Shown here in pieces: positions 7,767 through 19,021 of a stretch of 52,304 nucleotides of DNA (positions within the stretch are counted from its first letter, which is position 1; every line of letters starts with the position of its first letter). The notes below the pieces were generated by a model that was given only the letters and a program-made list of their open reading frames with translations, ran no database searches and was not told where the DNA came from. A program made the position numbers and the translations under genes. Origin of the DNA: Gilliamella sp. App6-5 (lineage in GTDB: Bacteria; Pseudomonadota; Gammaproteobacteria; Enterobacterales; Orbaceae); assembly GCF_001690525.1 (NCBI RefSeq), contig NZ_LZGT01000104.1:36727-89030 (forward strand), written 5' to 3'.

Positions 7767-9128
7767 TTATTTACCGATACAAAACGAACTGAATATACGA
7801 CCTAATAAATCATCAGAGGTAAATTCTCCTGTAATTTCGCTCAGGGCTTCTTGTGCTAGTCTTAGCTCTTCAGCTAGCAATTCGCCAGCATGGAAAGTAA
7901 TGAGTTGGTACTTACCATTATTTAAATGTTCTGCTGCTTTTTCTAGTGCTTGTAGATGGCGGCGACGTGCTAAAAATCCACCTTCAGTGCTACTGGTAAA
8001 GCCCATGACTTGTTTGAGATGATCACGCAATAAAGCCATTCCCTCTCCTGTTCGTGCTGAAAGCTGAATCAGTGAGTAGCCGTTTACTTCACTGTATCCT
8101 AGTGCTTCGCCAGTTAAATCGGCTTTGTTGCGGATGACGGTGACGGGCATCTGTTTTGGTAAGCGTTCAATAAATTCTGGCCATAGTTTTTCTGGATTGG
8201 TTTCTATTGTCGTTGTGCTGTCGACCATAAATAATACACGATCAGCTTGCTCTATTTCTTGCCAAGCGCGTTCAATGCCAATGCGTTCTACTTCGTCACT
8301 CGCTTCGCGTAAACCAGCGGTATCGATAATATGTAGTGGCATACCATCAATGTGAATATGTTCGCGTAGCACGTCTCGAGTTGTGCCGGCGATATCGGTC
8401 ACAATGGCGGCATCACGCCCTGCCAGTGCATTAAGTAGGCTTGATTTACCGGCATTAGGCCGTCCTGCTATAACGACTTTCATGCCTTCTCGTAATAGCG
8501 TTCCTTGTTTCGCTTCTTGCCGTACTTCGCTTAAGCGAGTAATGACTTCGTTTAGTTGTGCTTCAATTTTACCGTCTGATAGAAAGTCAATCTCTTCTTC
8601 GGGGAAATCAATTGCTGCTTCGGTAAAAATGCGTAAATGGATTAATGACTCAACCAGTGCATTTACTTTTTTAGAAAATACACCTTGTAAGGATGATATT
8701 GCTGATTTTGCTGCCTGTTCTGAACTAGCATCAATTAAATCAGCAATCGCTTCGGCTTGAGCAAGATCTAGTTTATCATTTAAAAATGCCCGTTCTGAAA
8801 ATTCACCTGGGCGAGCAATACGGACTTGCGGCACTTCAAGAACACGTTTTAAGAGTAAATCTAAAATAACCGGTCCACCATGTCCTTGTAGTTCAAGCAC
8901 ATCTTCGCCAGTAAATGAATGAGGATTTGGGAAGAATAAAGCAATGCCCTCATCTAAGGTTGAACCATCTGAGGCTAAAAAAGGCAAATAATCAGCATGA
9001 CGAGGCTTAGGTAATTTGCCTAATACAGCTTGAGCAACAGCCTGAACCTTTGGTCCTGAAATACGTAAAATACCGACCCCACCACGACCAGGTGGGGTTG
9101 CTTGCGCGACAATAGTATCTGAATTCAT
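7767..9128 (-). CDS. mnmE: tRNA modification GTPase MnmE
   Basis: MnmE works with MnmG to install 5-carboxymethylaminomethyl groups on the wobble uridine of certain tRNAs. The N-terminal tetrahydrofolate-binding part ([18 protein letters not shown]), the inserted G domain ([10 protein letters not shown]-loop, GTTRD, NKAD) and the C-terminal CIGK with its conserved cysteine are all present. I use the ATG at 9128 (MNSDTIVAQ); the frame extends three codons to a TTG at 9137, which aligns less well. The 453 residues compare with 454 in E. coli. It is monocistronic here, not next to yidC or rpmH. Confidence 0.96.
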   Translation of the reverse strand: MNSDTIVAQATPPGRGGVGILRISGPKVQAVAQAVLGKLPKPRHADYLPFLASDGSTLDEGIALFFPNPHSFTGEDVLELQGHGGPVILDLLLKRVLEVPQVRIARPGEFSERAFLNDKLDLAQAEAIADLIDASSEQAAKSAISSLQGVFSKKVNALVESLIHLRIFTEAAIDFPEEEIDFLSDGKIEAQLNEVITRLSEVRQEAKQGTLLREGMKVVIAGRPNAGKSSLLNALAGRDAAIVTDIAGTTRDVLREHIHIDGMPLHIIDTAGLREASDEVERIGIERAWQEIEQADRVLFMVDSTTTIETNPEKLWPEFIERLPKQMPVTVIRNKADLTGEALGYSEVNGYSLIQLSARTGEGMALLRDHLKQVMGFTSSTEGGFLARRRHLQALEKAAEHLNNGKYQLITFHAGELLAEELRLAQEALSEITGEFTSDDLLGRIFSSFCIGK

Positions 9129-9280
9129 ATGTATCAATTTCTAAATTAAATAGCAATACATCATAATACCATGGACAAGAAGCAAAAACAGCTGTTGCTT
9201 ATTTAGCTAATCATGCAAAGATATGTCATTTTAAAAATCAAGCGGTTTAAATGAATAGTCAAAAAAGGTTCTGTCTAAAT

Positions 9281-9865
9281 CTAATTTTTAGGATGATCAA
9301 ATAACCACGAATTAGCTAATGCTAAAGGCTCTCTTATCATTGCGATGTATTTATCAAAATTAGAAAAACGCAATGGCGCCGATAATCCCGATACATCCGT
9401 AACCCCTGAACGTTTAGCTAGCATTACCGAGCGTAATAAATGAAAATCATTAGTAACAACAACCGTTTTCCCTAAAGGTAATACCTCATTGGCATATATA
9501 AATTGTTGGGCTGTTCGGGTTGATTTGTCTTCAATATAGATTCGCGAAGCGTCTATGCCTTGGTTTACTAAGTAATTAAACATCACGCTAGCTTCAGTGG
9601 CTGATTCGTCTTTGCCTTGTCCACCACAAACAACAGCTTTCGTATTGGGATTATTTTGCAAATAAGTGGCAGCTACATCTAAGCGAATTTGTAAGGTTAA
9701 AGGCGCCATTGCTGGCGTGCCAACAACTTGTGAACCCAACACAACTAGTGTATCAGCGTTATTAATGGGCTTTTGTTGAGCATAGATAAAAATAATAATA
9801 TTACAAACAATAAAATAACCTAAAATGGCGATAACAGCATAATTGAATAATTTTAAAATTTTCAT
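9281..9865 (-). CDS. DUF218 (YdcF/SanA/ElyC family) envelope protein
   Basis: One N-terminal membrane segment (about residues 8-28, VIAILGYFIVCNIIIFIYA) precedes a DUF218 domain with ADTLVVLGSQV, CGGQGKDES and VVTNDFHLLRSVMLAKR. DUF218 proteins act in the envelope (for example SanA in vancomycin tolerance, ElyC in peptidoglycan precursor metabolism), but the reaction is not settled. The start at the ATG at 9865 is supported by AAGGA about 10 nt upstream and lies 4 nt after the tag stop, so the two are probably co-transcribed. It gives 194 residues. I cannot separate SanA-like from YdcF-like. Confidence 0.75.
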   Translation of the reverse strand: MKILKLFNYAVIAILGYFIVCNIIIFIYAQQKPINNADTLVVLGSQVVGTPAMAPLTLQIRLDVAATYLQNNPNTKAVVCGGQGKDESATEASVMFNYLVNQGIDASRIYIEDKSTRTAQQFIYANEVLPLGKTVVVTNDFHLLRSVMLAKRSGVTDVSGLSAPLRFSNFDKYIAMIREPLALANSWLFDHPKN

Positions 9866-9869
9866 TAAA

Positions 9870-10439
9870 TCAATATCCTTTTTTAAAGCAATCGTCAAAA
9901 TGGTCATTGATTAGTCCCATTGATTGCATAAATGCGTAACAAATCGTTGAGCCAACAAAACTAAAGCCCCTCTTTTTTAATGCCTTTGACATCTGGTCAG
10001 ATAGTTCGGTGCTCACGGGGACTTCACTTTTGTCTTTATAGTGGTTAATCATCGGTTTACCCTTAACAAAAGACCAAATAAGTTGTGAAAAATCTTCGCC
10101 ATTATTTTGCATAGCTAAATAAGCCTGTGCATTTTTTACAATACTATTAAGCTTTAATCGATTACGAATTAATCCTTTGTTTTCAAGCAATTTTTCGATA
10201 TCGTCAGACGATAATTTTATAATTTTTTGAGGATCAAAATTGAAAAAACAACGTCGATACTCGTCTCGCTTTTTTAATACCGTGATCCACGACAAGCCAG
10301 CTTGTTGTCCTTCTAAACAAATTTTTTCAAATAGCTTAAGGCTATCATATTGGGCTATGCCCCACTCGTTGTCATGATAAGCAATATACAGCGGATCGTT
10401 TGTCACCCAACTGCAACGCTTTACTTTTTGGTCTATCAT
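9870..10439 (-). CDS. tag: DNA-3-methyladenine glycosylase I (Tag)
   Basis: Tag excises 3-methyladenine from alkylated DNA in base excision repair. The sequence has RCSWV, the very conserved YHDNEWG, CLEGQQAGLSWITVLKKR and the C-terminal GLINDHFDDC. The zinc-binding pattern Cys (RC), His (YHD), His and Cys (NDHFDDC) is complete. The 189 residues match the family. It is followed 4 nt later by the DUF218 gene on the same strand and is divergent from the MFS gene. Confidence 0.95.
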   Translation of the reverse strand: MIDQKVKRCSWVTNDPLYIAYHDNEWGIAQYDSLKLFEKICLEGQQAGLSWITVLKKRDEYRRCFFNFDPQKIIKLSSDDIEKLLENKGLIRNRLKLNSIVKNAQAYLAMQNNGEDFSQLIWSFVKGKPMINHYKDKSEVPVSTELSDQMSKALKKRGFSFVGSTICYAFMQSMGLINDHFDDCFKKGY

Positions 10440-10684
10440 TAAATCATCCTTTTGGATTAACCACCATGGTATGGTAAATGATGATATCTTTTATCCAATA
10501 AAATATAAATATATTAAGATTATAAATTAAATACACAACTTAATCTCATTCATTAAATTTTTTTATGATAGGAAAAAAGGCATCTTTTTGTGGCAGAATG
10601 GGGGGTTCTTTATAAGCTTTGGTCAAAAAAGATAAATTTTCTTGATTTTTTATCTCAATTTAACAATAAGAATAAGGTTAGTTC

Positions 10685-12037
10685 ATGAATCAGTCTGAAA
10701 TCAATGCTCGGTTACAACCCACTGCACGACCATTAAATAGTAAAGATCTAAAAACGTTAGTGTTATCTTCTTTAGGCGGTACGCTAGAGTTTTATGATTT
10801 TGTTATCTATGCACTTTATATCGATACCATCGTTAAACCGCTATTTTTACCCCACTCGTTATCACCTTTGACATTAGATCTGTTTGCTTGGGGGATTTTC
10901 GCTGCTGGTTATTTGGTGCGCCCTATTGGTGGCATTATTATGGCTCACTTTGGCGATAAAATGGGCCGTAAAAAGATGTTTACCCTAAGTGTCGCAATGA
11001 TGGCGCTACCGACTTTCATCATTGGGGTTTTACCCACTTACGAAATGATCGGTATTTTTGCACCACTATTGCTTTTGATTATGCGTATGTTGCAAGGTGC
11101 AGCGATCGGTGGCGAAATGCCTGGTGCTTGGGTATTTATTGCTGAACATGTACCAAAGCAACGTTATGGACTTGGTGTTGGCACATTAACATCAGGAATT
11201 ACTGGCGGTATTTTACTTGGTTTTATTGTCACAATTATTATTGATCTGTGTTTTACTAAGCAAAATATCTTAGATTATGCATGGCGTATTCCGTTTATTA
11301 TTGGTGGTATTTTTGGGGTAATTTCGGTTTATTTGCGCCGTTTTTTATCTGAAACACCTATTTTCAAGGAATTAGCGGCACGTAAAGCGATTGAAAAAAA
11401 CATCCCAGTTGTTACTGTACTTCAAAAACACAAAACAGCCTGTTTGATTGTTGCATTGTTAACGTGGTCATTGTCTACCGCTATTATGGTGGGGATTTTA
11501 ATTACCCCAGGTCGTATTGTGGGCGGAATGTACCACTTTGCTAACCTTGATTGGCGGATCGGTGGTTGTATTGCAGCTTTAACCTTAACATTAGGTTGTA
11601 TTATTTCTGGTTGGTTAGATGATAAGCTTGGTTCAACTAAAACCTCGATGATTTGTTGGGGTGGGCTTGCTGTTTCGAGTCTCTATTTTTATAGTTCTTT
11701 ATCGCCTGATATGTCAATCACCAAGCTTTATTTGATTTGGGCTATTTTTGGACTTTTCATTGGTTCTATCGCTATGACACCAATTATTGGAACAAGAACG
11801 TTTCCACCAGCAATTCGCTATTCAGGTTTGTCGTTTTCTTATAATTTAGCTTATGCGCTATTTAGTGCTATTACGCCAACGTTAACGATTTATCTATTAA
11901 GTCCTGAACATTTATTAGGGAAATATAGTTATCTGGGTGCAGGTATCTATATCTCTTTTGTGGCATTAATTGCAATTGGAGTTGGTTTCTATCCTTTAGC
12001 AAAAAAGGGCTGGAGCAGTAACTCAACTAATCATTAA
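10685..12037 (+). CDS. MFS transporter, metabolite:H+ symporter (MHS) type
   Basis: A 450-residue, about 12-helix major facilitator. SLGGTLEFYDFVIYALY at the first helix and the loop motif GDKMGRKK are typical of the MHS subfamily (ProP, ShiA, KgtP, CitA relatives), which take up organic acids or osmolytes with protons. RMLQGAAIGGEMPGAWVFIAEHVP matches the helix 4-5 region of that group. The substrate cannot be read from sequence. The ATG at 10685 follows AATAAGGTTAG. A possible promoter is TTGTGG (-35) and TATAAG (-10) with a 17-bp spacer around 10588-10616. A terminator follows. Confidence 0.85.
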   Translation: MNQSEINARLQPTARPLNSKDLKTLVLSSLGGTLEFYDFVIYALYIDTIVKPLFLPHSLSPLTLDLFAWGIFAAGYLVRPIGGIIMAHFGDKMGRKKMFTLSVAMMALPTFIIGVLPTYEMIGIFAPLLLLIMRMLQGAAIGGEMPGAWVFIAEHVPKQRYGLGVGTLTSGITGGILLGFIVTIIIDLCFTKQNILDYAWRIPFIIGGIFGVISVYLRRFLSETPIFKELAARKAIEKNIPVVTVLQKHKTACLIVALLTWSLSTAIMVGILITPGRIVGGMYHFANLDWRIGGCIAALTLTLGCIISGWLDDKLGSTKTSMICWGGLAVSSLYFYSSLSPDMSITKLYLIWAIFGLFIGSIAMTPIIGTRTFPPAIRYSGLSFSYNLAYALFSAITPTLTIYLLSPEHLLGKYSYLGAGIYISFVALIAIGVGFYPLAKKGWSSNSTNH

Positions 12038-12061
12038 CAGTAAGATTCTTTTTTTGCAATA

Positions 12062-12090
12062 AAAAGCAGGGAACTCGCCTGCTTTTTTAT
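12062..12090. terminator. Bidirectional terminator between the MFS gene and gor
   Basis: AAAAGCAGG (12062-12070) pairs with CCTGCTTTT (12078-12086), followed by TT on plus; the A-run on the other side gives a T-rich tail on minus. It lies between the convergent ends of the MFS gene (+) and gor (-) and can serve both. Confidence 0.8.
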
Positions 12091-12120
12091 TTAACTTAGT
12101 GCTATACAGTAGCTGCCATA

Positions 12121-13473
12121 TTATCGCATAGTAACAAACTCTTCAGCAGCAGTTGGGTGAATCGCAACGGTGTTATCAAAATCCTTTTTCGTTGCACCCA
12201 TTTTTAGTGCTACGGCAAAGCCTTGTAACATTTCGTCCATCCCATAACCAATACCATGAATACCAACAATTTTTTCATCTTTACCGGCGCACACTAACTT
12301 CATACGGCATGGTTGACGATGTTGTGTAACTGCGGTATACATGGCCGTAAAGGTGGATTTATAGGCTTTGACGTTTTCTTGACCATATTGCTGTATCGCT
12401 TCTGGCTCCGTCAACCCTACTGTTCCAATTGCTGGATGGGTAAAGACAACGGTTGGAATATTACTATAATCTAAATGTTCATCAGGCTTATTGTTAAAAA
12501 GCCTTTCTGATAAGCGACGACCAGCGGCAACCGCAACTGGCGTTAATGCCATGGCACCAGTATCATCACCAACTGAATAAATGCCCTGTACATTAGTATT
12601 TTGATATTTATCCACGACCACAAAGCCTTTATTATCAATTTCAATTCCAGCTGCCTGTAAATTCATGTCATTTGTAGCCGGCTCACGACCAATTGCCCAA
12701 ATTAAACAGTCGACAGTATAACTTTCGCCATTTTCTAGTGTTAAAGTTAATGACTCATCACTGTTTTTAGTAACGGATTTTGGCACCGCAAAAGTATGAA
12801 GTTGTTGCCCTTCTGTTTTTATCACTTCCATTAAGGTTTCAACAATTAATGGATCAAAAGCGCGTAATGGTGTTGCATTGCGAACAAATTGATGAGTTTG
12901 CGCACCAAGTGCATGTAATACACTTGCGATTTCGCAAGCAATATAACCAGCGCCAACAACGGCCACACGCTTAGGTAAGGCTTTTAGCGCAAAGAAACCA
13001 TCAGATGTAATACCATATTGCGCGCCTGGGATATTCGGAATCGTTGGTTTACCCCCGACAGCTATCAGAATATGATCGGCACTATAATGTTCACCATTTA
13101 CCTCAACGGTATGAGAGTCAACAAACTTAGCATATCCATGAATCACATCAACTTTATTATTATTGAGAACTCGATCATACGATTGATGGATTCGATCAAT
13201 ATAAGCGCTTCTGCTCGCAATTAATTTATCCCAATTGAATTGGTTAATGGTGGTATCAAAACCGTAATCGGGACCATAATGATTAATGGCTTCAGCAATT
13301 TGTGCACCATACCACATGACTTTTTTAGGCACACAACCAACATTCACACAGGTTCCGCCTAATAATTTTGCCTCAATAATAGCACATTTTTTTCCATAGG
13401 ATGCAGCTCGGTTAACTGATGCTATTCCACCACTACCGCCACCAATAGCAATATAATCATAATGTTTGGTCAT
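12121..13473 (-). CDS. gor: Glutathione-disulfide reductase
   Basis: NADPH-dependent flavoenzyme that regenerates reduced glutathione. The FAD site IAIGGGSGG, the redox-active disulfide [13 protein letters not shown] and the C-terminal catalytic [10 protein letters not shown] are intact, as is the second Rossmann motif [12 protein letters not shown]. At 450 residues it is the exact length of E. coli Gor. The ATG at 13473 has AAGGAT about 5 nt upstream. Confidence 0.95.
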   Translation of the reverse strand: MTKHYDYIAIGGGSGGIASVNRAASYGKKCAIIEAKLLGGTCVNVGCVPKKVMWYGAQIAEAINHYGPDYGFDTTINQFNWDKLIASRSAYIDRIHQSYDRVLNNNKVDVIHGYAKFVDSHTVEVNGEHYSADHILIAVGGKPTIPNIPGAQYGITSDGFFALKALPKRVAVVGAGYIACEIASVLHALGAQTHQFVRNATPLRAFDPLIVETLMEVIKTEGQQLHTFAVPKSVTKNSDESLTLTLENGESYTVDCLIWAIGREPATNDMNLQAAGIEIDNKGFVVVDKYQNTNVQGIYSVGDDTGAMALTPVAVAAGRRLSERLFNNKPDEHLDYSNIPTVVFTHPAIGTVGLTEPEAIQQYGQENVKAYKSTFTAMYTAVTQHRQPCRMKLVCAGKDEKIVGIHGIGYGMDEMLQGFAVALKMGATKKDFDNTVAIHPTAAEEFVTMR

Positions 13474-13710
13474 AAAATATCCTTAACACTCATTTTCATA
13501 ATTTGGTTATTAGCTTTGCATAAAGTGCATAATAAAAAAAGTATTAATTTTGAAATTTAATAATAGTTATTAACGATTAATCATACTAATTATTATTAAC
13601 GTTCTATATTATTAAGAGATTTGATTAAAACGGTGACCAATTTTTATATTAAGTTATGTTTAAAACAAGATAATAGTTAATTGAAGTTATAGAAGCTTGA
13701 AAAACAATCA

Positions 13711-13728
13711 GCTACTTACCGAAGTAGC
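13711..13728 (-). terminator. Terminator downstream of hldE
   Basis: On the minus strand GCTACTT and AAGTAGC form a 7-bp stem with a 4-nt loop, followed by TGATTGTTTTTC. It lies 20 nt beyond the hldE stop and probably ends the ubiE-ubiB-tatABC-hldE transcript. Confidence 0.65.
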
Positions 13729-13747
13729 CGATTTTATCTACTATAAT

Positions 13748-15172
13748 TTAGCGATTTTTTATTACATTAATAATGTTGGTCGTGGAACAGCCATCTTCAA
13801 AGTTAAGCACTTTAACGCTACCGCCAGCAGCGATAACTTCTTTGCCCCCAGCGATATCTTCGGGTTTATAATCGCCACCTTTGACTAAGACATCGGGCAA
13901 GACGTTAGCAATGAGTCGTTGAGGGGTTTCTTCTTCAAATGGAACAACCCAGTCAACTGAATCAAGCGCTCCCAGTACAATCATTCGTTGCATTAACGGG
14001 TTAATCGGTCGGGATTCGCCCTTTAACTGTTTAACCGAAGTATCACTGTTCACAGCAACAATTAAACGATCCCCTAGTTTACGCGCATTAGCAAGGTAAG
14101 AAACATGACCCGCATGTAAAATGTCAAAACAGCCATTGGTCATGACAATTTTTTCACCACGCATGCGCGCTTTTCGAACCTCTTCTTTTAGCTCATCTTC
14201 GCTCATGACACCAAAACCATCATCAGCACGTGCGCGTATGGCATTTTCTAGTTCGACTTGTGAAACGGTCGATGTACCAAGTTTGCCAACAACCACACCA
14301 GCTGCTGCATTGGCTAAAAAGCAACTTTCGTCTAAAGATTGCCCAGCGGCTAAAGCAGCGGCTAATGTCGCAATTACAGTATCGCCAGCACCAGTCACAT
14401 CAAATACTTCTTTAGCTTGGGTTGGCAGGTGGTAAATCGGTTTGTCCAATTGTAGTAATGTCATACCTTTTTCACTTCGTGTTACTAAAAGCGCTTTTAG
14501 ATCGTACTGTTTAATCAATTGGTAACCTTTTTCTACGATATCTTCTTCGCTTTGACAATGGCCAACTACGGCTTCAAACTCCGACATATTAGGTGTTAAG
14601 ATTGTTGCACCACGATAACGTTCAAAATCCGTACCTTTGGGATCAACTAAAATCGGTACATTGGCTTGATTGGCAAGCTTAATCATTGCTTGAACAGCTG
14701 ATAATGCCCCCTTAGCATAATCTGACAGAACTAACACTTTATGGGTTGTTAATGCAGTTTGAATGCGCTCAAGAATCGGCGTTGCATCAATATTACCAAA
14801 TCCTTCTTCAAAATCGATACGAATCAATTGTTGATTGCGTGATAGGACACGTAATTTGGTGATGGTTGGGTGCGTTGAAACGGATACAAAATCACAGTGA
14901 ACTTTATGTTTACTGAGTTGTTCATCAAGAATTTTTGCAGGTTCATCAATGCCTGTTAAGCCAATAAGTCGTGCATTACCACAAAGTGAAGTAATATTCA
15001 TGGCAACATTGGCAGCGCCACCTGGGCGCTCTTCTAAAGAGTCGATTTTAACAACTGGCACTGGTGCTTCAGGCGATATTCGATTAGTTCCCCCATACCA
15101 ATAGCGATCTAACATAATATCGCCCACAACTAATACATTGGCACAATTAAAATCAGGTAATGATGTATTCAT
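13748..15172 (-). CDS. hldE: Bifunctional heptose-7-phosphate kinase / heptose-1-phosphate adenylyltransferase HldE
   Basis: HldE makes ADP-heptose for the lipopolysaccharide inner core. The N-terminal ribokinase-type domain (about 1-315) has [11 protein letters not shown] and the anion-hole motif DVTGAGDT. The C-terminal nucleotidyltransferase domain (about 340-474) has [13 protein letters not shown]. Full-length fusion, 474 residues. GmhA, which makes the substrate precursor, is encoded at 22476 in this window. HldE follows tatC by 47 nt on the same strand, so it may be the last gene of the ubi-tat transcript. Confidence 0.95.
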   Translation of the reverse strand: MNTSLPDFNCANVLVVGDIMLDRYWYGGTNRISPEAPVPVVKIDSLEERPGGAANVAMNITSLCGNARLIGLTGIDEPAKILDEQLSKHKVHCDFVSVSTHPTITKLRVLSRNQQLIRIDFEEGFGNIDATPILERIQTALTTHKVLVLSDYAKGALSAVQAMIKLANQANVPILVDPKGTDFERYRGATILTPNMSEFEAVVGHCQSEEDIVEKGYQLIKQYDLKALLVTRSEKGMTLLQLDKPIYHLPTQAKEVFDVTGAGDTVIATLAAALAAGQSLDESCFLANAAAGVVVGKLGTSTVSQVELENAIRARADDGFGVMSEDELKEEVRKARMRGEKIVMTNGCFDILHAGHVSYLANARKLGDRLIVAVNSDTSVKQLKGESRPINPLMQRMIVLGALDSVDWVVPFEEETPQRLIANVLPDVLVKGGDYKPEDIAGGKEVIAAGGSVKVLNFEDGCSTTNIINVIKNR

Positions 15173-15219
15173 TATGACTCTTTATCCTTACTTGTTCAGT
15201 TAATTCATCGTTTATCTGT

Positions 15220-15990
15220 TTAGGTCTCTTTATCAGATTCATGACTGTCGTCATCTTCTATATTGTCGTTTTGACGTGGTTGGTAAAAACGGGCAAAAAA
15301 GGTGCCAATTTCAAACAGGAAACAGATAGGTACAGCCAATAATATTTGTGAAAAGACATCCGGAGGCGTTACAAACATCGCGACAGCAAACACCCCAACA
15401 ATAATATAAGGGCGTTTTTTACGTAGGCTTTTAGGTGTAGTGATTCCTGTCCAGCAGAGCAAAATAATAGCGACTGGCACTTCAAAAGCAAAGCCAAATA
15501 CCACAAAAAGTGTCATAACAAAATCAAGGTACTTGGTGATGTCAGTATTAATAGCTACATCAACTGGCGCCGTATGAATAAAAAAGTAAAACGCCAGTGG
15601 AAACACCACAAAATAAGCAAACGCTATCCCCATATAAAAAAGGATCGTGCTTGATACAATTAGTGGCATCACCAGACGTCTTTCATGTTGGTAGAGTGCC
15701 GGTGCAATAAATCCCCAAATTTGGTACAGTACATACGGAATTGAGATAAATATCGCCACAACGGTTGTTAGCTTAATTGGCGTAAAAAACGGGGCTGCAA
15801 TATCGGTTGCTATCATGCTACTACCCTGAGGTAATTGGCTGATAAGTGGATTTGCTACAATGTAATAGATATCATTGGAAAAATAGAGTAAACAAGCTAA
15901 TACCAGCAAGATGCAGATAATGCAACGTAGTAGTCGTGTTCTGAGTTCAATAAGATGACCAATTAATGGTTGAGTAGCGTCTTCTGTCAT
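15220..15990 (-). CDS. tatC: Twin-arginine translocase subunit TatC
   Basis: Polytopic core of the Tat pathway, which exports folded proteins and binds the twin-arginine signal with TatB. The N-terminal [15 protein letters not shown] and about six membrane segments (for example [49 protein letters not shown]) are typical. 256 residues. Its ATG overlaps the end of tatB by 4 nt, indicating coupled translation. Confidence 0.95.
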   Translation of the reverse strand: MTEDATQPLIGHLIELRTRLLRCIICILLVLACLLYFSNDIYYIVANPLISQLPQGSSMIATDIAAPFFTPIKLTTVVAIFISIPYVLYQIWGFIAPALYQHERRLVMPLIVSSTILFYMGIAFAYFVVFPLAFYFFIHTAPVDVAINTDITKYLDFVMTLFVVFGFAFEVPVAIILLCWTGITTPKSLRKKRPYIIVGVFAVAMFVTPPDVFSQILLAVPICFLFEIGTFFARFYQPRQNDNIEDDDSHESDKET

Positions 15991-16328
15991 GATTTATTTT
16001 TATCTGAGTCAATTTGGGGATTGATTTGTGTTGCCGAGTCGATTTCATTTTTTAATGATTCTGTTACGCGCTTTAAATCATCGATAGATTCTTGAATTTC
16101 TGGCGTAAGTGTTGTTAAACCACTTTGTTCAGCCTTTTTTAAACTATCTTGTAATTCTTGTAGTTTAAGTTCTTTATTTAACTCTAACTGTACAGTGGCT
16201 GACATGCGGCGTAACATCTTTATCCAGCCTGCAACTGTTTTTATCGCAACAGGTAACCGTTCTGGACCTAATACCACCAGACCAATAATTAATACTAATA
16301 GTAATTGACCAAAGCTAATATCAAACAC
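15987..16328 (-). CDS. tatB: Sec-independent translocase protein TatB
   Basis: [28 protein letters not shown] is the characteristic single N-terminal membrane helix and hinge, followed by an amphipathic helix and a charged tail. TatB forms the receptor with TatC. It has 113 residues, much shorter than the 171 of E. coli, because the Pro/Ala-rich C-tail is absent; that tail is largely dispensable in the family. It lies between tatA (3-nt gap) and tatC (4-nt overlap). Confidence 0.93.
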   Translation of the reverse strand: MFDISFGQLLLVLIIGLVVLGPERLPVAIKTVAGWIKMLRRMSATVQLELNKELKLQELQDSLKKAEQSGLTTLTPEIQESIDDLKRVTESLKNEIDSATQINPQIDSDKNKS

Positions 16329-16331
16329 AAC

Positions 16332-16556
16332 TTACTCTTTTTTGTTGTGATTATTAACATCAGATGAATCAATATTCTCGACTTTTTTTGAATTGTCTTG
16401 TTGTTTTTTATCGTTATTATCATCATCACTCATGGCTTTTTTAAAACCTTTAATTGATTCACCAAGATCAGAACCCAATGAACGTAATTTTTTCGTTCCA
16501 AATAACAATACAACAACAGCAATTAATATAAGGAGTTGAGGCAAGCTTGGCATCAT
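16332..16556 (-). CDS. tatA: Sec-independent translocase protein TatA
   Basis: Pore-forming small subunit of the Tat system. A membrane helix ([16 protein letters not shown]) is followed by [22 protein letters not shown], the family signature. I start at the first of two adjacent ATGs (16556), with GGAG 9 nt upstream; an in-frame TTG five codons earlier contains that Shine-Dalgarno sequence and is unlikely. This gives 74 residues with an acidic, Asn/Lys-rich tail. Confidence 0.92.
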   Translation of the reverse strand: MMPSLPQLLILIAVVVLLFGTKKLRSLGSDLGESIKGFKKAMSDDDNNDKKQQDNSKKVENIDSSDVNNHNKKE

Positions 16557-16626
16557 GATAATTATCTCCAATGGGGGTACATAATCAAATTATACACGCA
16601 AATTAGAATATTCCCAAATAATCAGC

Positions 16627-18168
16627 TCAACGCACTATCAATATCATAATACATAAAGCGCAAACTAACCCAAGCATTCCATATAGCGTTCGTTCACGCT
16701 TTTTACTATGCTGTAATTCTTGATTAATTTGGTTTAATTGAACATTCATCTGTTTGGTGGTTCGTTCAAAATCATTTAATTTTTCTGGTAACTGTGGCAA
16801 TAAAGTGCGCCACTCAGGCAATGATTCCCAAGCTTGTTGCAGTATTTTTTTAGCACTATATTTATCTTGATACCACTTTTCTAAAAATGGCTTTGCTGTT
16901 TGCCATAAATCAAGTTCAGGATAAAGCTGACGACCAAGTCCTTCAATATAAAATAGCGTTTTTTCAAGCAGGGTTAATTGAGGTTGAATATCCATGTCAA
17001 ATTGACGCGCCACTTGAAATAATTGCAATAAAATCTGTGAAAATGAGATTTCAGCTAAGGGTTTTGCAAATGCTGGCTCACACACATTGCGCATTGCCAT
17101 TTCAAGCGCTATAGCATCGGTAGTTTCTGGTACCCAACCTGATGTGATATAAGTTTCGGCTATTTTTCGATAATCTCGATTAAAAAATGCCAAAAAATTC
17201 TCGGCAAGATAGCGCTGATCATCATTACTTAATATGCCAACAATGGCACAATCAATACCAATATAGCGAGGATTTTGTGGATCGGTAATATCGACAAAAA
17301 TATTACCCGGATGCATATCAGCATGGAAAAAATTATCACGAAATACTTGGGTAAAAAAAGCTTGAACACCTCGCTCTGCAAGTAATTTCATATTGACATT
17401 ATTCTGCTTAAGTTGCTCGATATCTGAAATGGGAATCCCTTTAATGCGCTCTTCAACAATTACATTTTTTCGACAAAGATCTTGATAAACATAAGGAATA
17501 TATAAAGTATCACTATTAATAAAGTTATCACGCAATCTAACAGTATTGTAAGCCTCTTTTTGTAAATCCAACTCTTTTAATAGCGTCATTTCATAATCAT
17601 ACACTATTTCAACCGCTCGCAATTTTTCACCTGATTTGATACGTTTAGTAAATTGTTTAGCCACCCAATACATTAAACCAATATCAGCTTGAATAACCGG
17701 TAAAATATTAGGACGCAAGACCTTGATGACAACTTCGGCTTGGCTACGTTTTAATACTGCGGTATGAACCTGTGCTATTGATGCCGCCGCTAATGGCTTT
17801 TCATCAAAATCGGAAAAATAATGATCTATCGGTTGCTCTAATGCAGACTCAATCAATTGTCTAGCTATTTTCCCATCGAAAGAAATCACTTGGTCTTGCA
17901 ATCTAGCCAAAGCTTCGGCTATATGTTTTGGTAAAACATCACGCCGAGTTGAAATCATTTGTCCAAACTTTATCCAAACCGGCCCTAATTCTTGCAGCGC
18001 TTGTCGTAAACGCTCACCAATTTCTTGATGTTTTGCCTTAGGTCTAACCCAAAACAGGCAAAATAATAGAGTACGCAGCCACTTTGATGAACGATGTTTC
18101 GGCAACAGTTCATCTAATTGATAGGCTCGAAATACGGTTAATATTTTAAATAGTCGAAAAAATGTCAT
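16627..18168 (-). CDS. ubiB: Ubiquinone biosynthesis protein UbiB (atypical kinase/ATPase)
   Basis: ADCK/UbiB family ATPase needed for coenzyme Q synthesis. The family KxGQ motif is in WIKFGQMISTRRDVLP, followed by an alanine-rich AAASIAQVH segment, HADMHPGNIF and GIDCAIVG. A C-terminal membrane helix (LYGMLGLVCALCIMILIV) anchors it. The 513 residues are somewhat shorter than the 546 of E. coli. It starts 14 nt after the ubiE stop; the usual ubiJ gene between them is missing. Confidence 0.94.
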   Translation of the reverse strand: MTFFRLFKILTVFRAYQLDELLPKHRSSKWLRTLLFCLFWVRPKAKHQEIGERLRQALQELGPVWIKFGQMISTRRDVLPKHIAEALARLQDQVISFDGKIARQLIESALEQPIDHYFSDFDEKPLAAASIAQVHTAVLKRSQAEVVIKVLRPNILPVIQADIGLMYWVAKQFTKRIKSGEKLRAVEIVYDYEMTLLKELDLQKEAYNTVRLRDNFINSDTLYIPYVYQDLCRKNVIVEERIKGIPISDIEQLKQNNVNMKLLAERGVQAFFTQVFRDNFFHADMHPGNIFVDITDPQNPRYIGIDCAIVGILSNDDQRYLAENFLAFFNRDYRKIAETYITSGWVPETTDAIALEMAMRNVCEPAFAKPLAEISFSQILLQLFQVARQFDMDIQPQLTLLEKTLFYIEGLGRQLYPELDLWQTAKPFLEKWYQDKYSAKKILQQAWESLPEWRTLLPQLPEKLNDFERTTKQMNVQLNQINQELQHSKKRERTLYGMLGLVCALCIMILIVR

Positions 18169-18182
18169 TATTATTCATCGCA

Positions 18183-18959
18183 TCAAAATTTAAAGCCAGT
18201 ATGTAACGCGACAATACCACCGGTCATGTTATGATATTTCACATCGACAAATCCTGCATCTTCCATCATTTTTTTCAATGTTTTTTGATCGGGATGCATA
18301 CGAATTGATTCAGCTAAATAACGATAACTTTCTGAATCATTTGCCACAATTTTGCCCATTAATGGTAACATGGTAAAAGAATACAGATCATACGCTTTAT
18401 TCAAGATCTGATATTGCGGTTTAGAAAATTCAAGGATTAGTAAGCGGCCACCGGGTTTCAATACTCGCCACATAGAGCGTAAAGCCTTTTCTTTATCAGT
18501 GACATTGCGTAAACCAAATGAGATAGTGATACAATCAAAATAGTTATCAGCAAAAGGCAATTCTTCTGCATTGGCTTGTACATATTCAATATTTTTAAAT
18601 AAGCCTTTGTCTCGCAGTTTATCTCGCCCAACCTTTAACATTGATTCGTTAATGTCAGCTAAAACAACTAATCCTTCATCACCGACCAATTGCGAGAATT
18701 TTGCCGTTAAATCACCTGTGCCACCAGCAAGATCTAGAACTTTTTGGCCTTTACGCACACTGCTATATTCAATGGTAATTTTTTTCCAAATTCGATGGAT
18801 ACCAAATGACATGAGATCATTCATAACGTCATATTTATCGGCAACAGAGTGAAAGACTTCGGCAACACGTTTTACTTTTTCTTGTTTTGGCACTTGCTGG
18901 TAACCAAAATCAATTTTTTCTTGATTTGTATTGTCTTGTTTATCAGAAAATTGAGACAT
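18183..18959 (-). CDS. ubiE: Ubiquinone/menaquinone C-methyltransferase UbiE
   Basis: SAM-dependent methyltransferase acting on the quinone ring. The SAM-binding motif [35 protein letters not shown] and [15 protein letters not shown] are diagnostic, and the C-terminus [13 protein letters not shown] matches. 258 residues. It is the first gene of the run ubiE-ubiB-tatA-tatB-tatC. Confidence 0.95.
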   Translation of the reverse strand: MSQFSDKQDNTNQEKIDFGYQQVPKQEKVKRVAEVFHSVADKYDVMNDLMSFGIHRIWKKITIEYSSVRKGQKVLDLAGGTGDLTAKFSQLVGDEGLVVLADINESMLKVGRDKLRDKGLFKNIEYVQANAEELPFADNYFDCITISFGLRNVTDKEKALRSMWRVLKPGGRLLILEFSKPQYQILNKAYDLYSFTMLPLMGKIVANDSESYRYLAESIRMHPDQKTLKKMMEDAGFVDVKYHNMTGGIVALHTGFKF

Positions 18960-19021
18960 AGAAATTTACCTATCACAAAGATTTACCTTATTTTAGCATA
19001 AGCCACAATAAATGTGATGAA

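Noticed and set aside
14121-14435. Plus-strand frames of 61-104 codons opposite hldE, and similar ones opposite mnmE and ribH
   Set aside because: The minus-strand genes are complete, conserved enzymes; the antisense frames are shadows.
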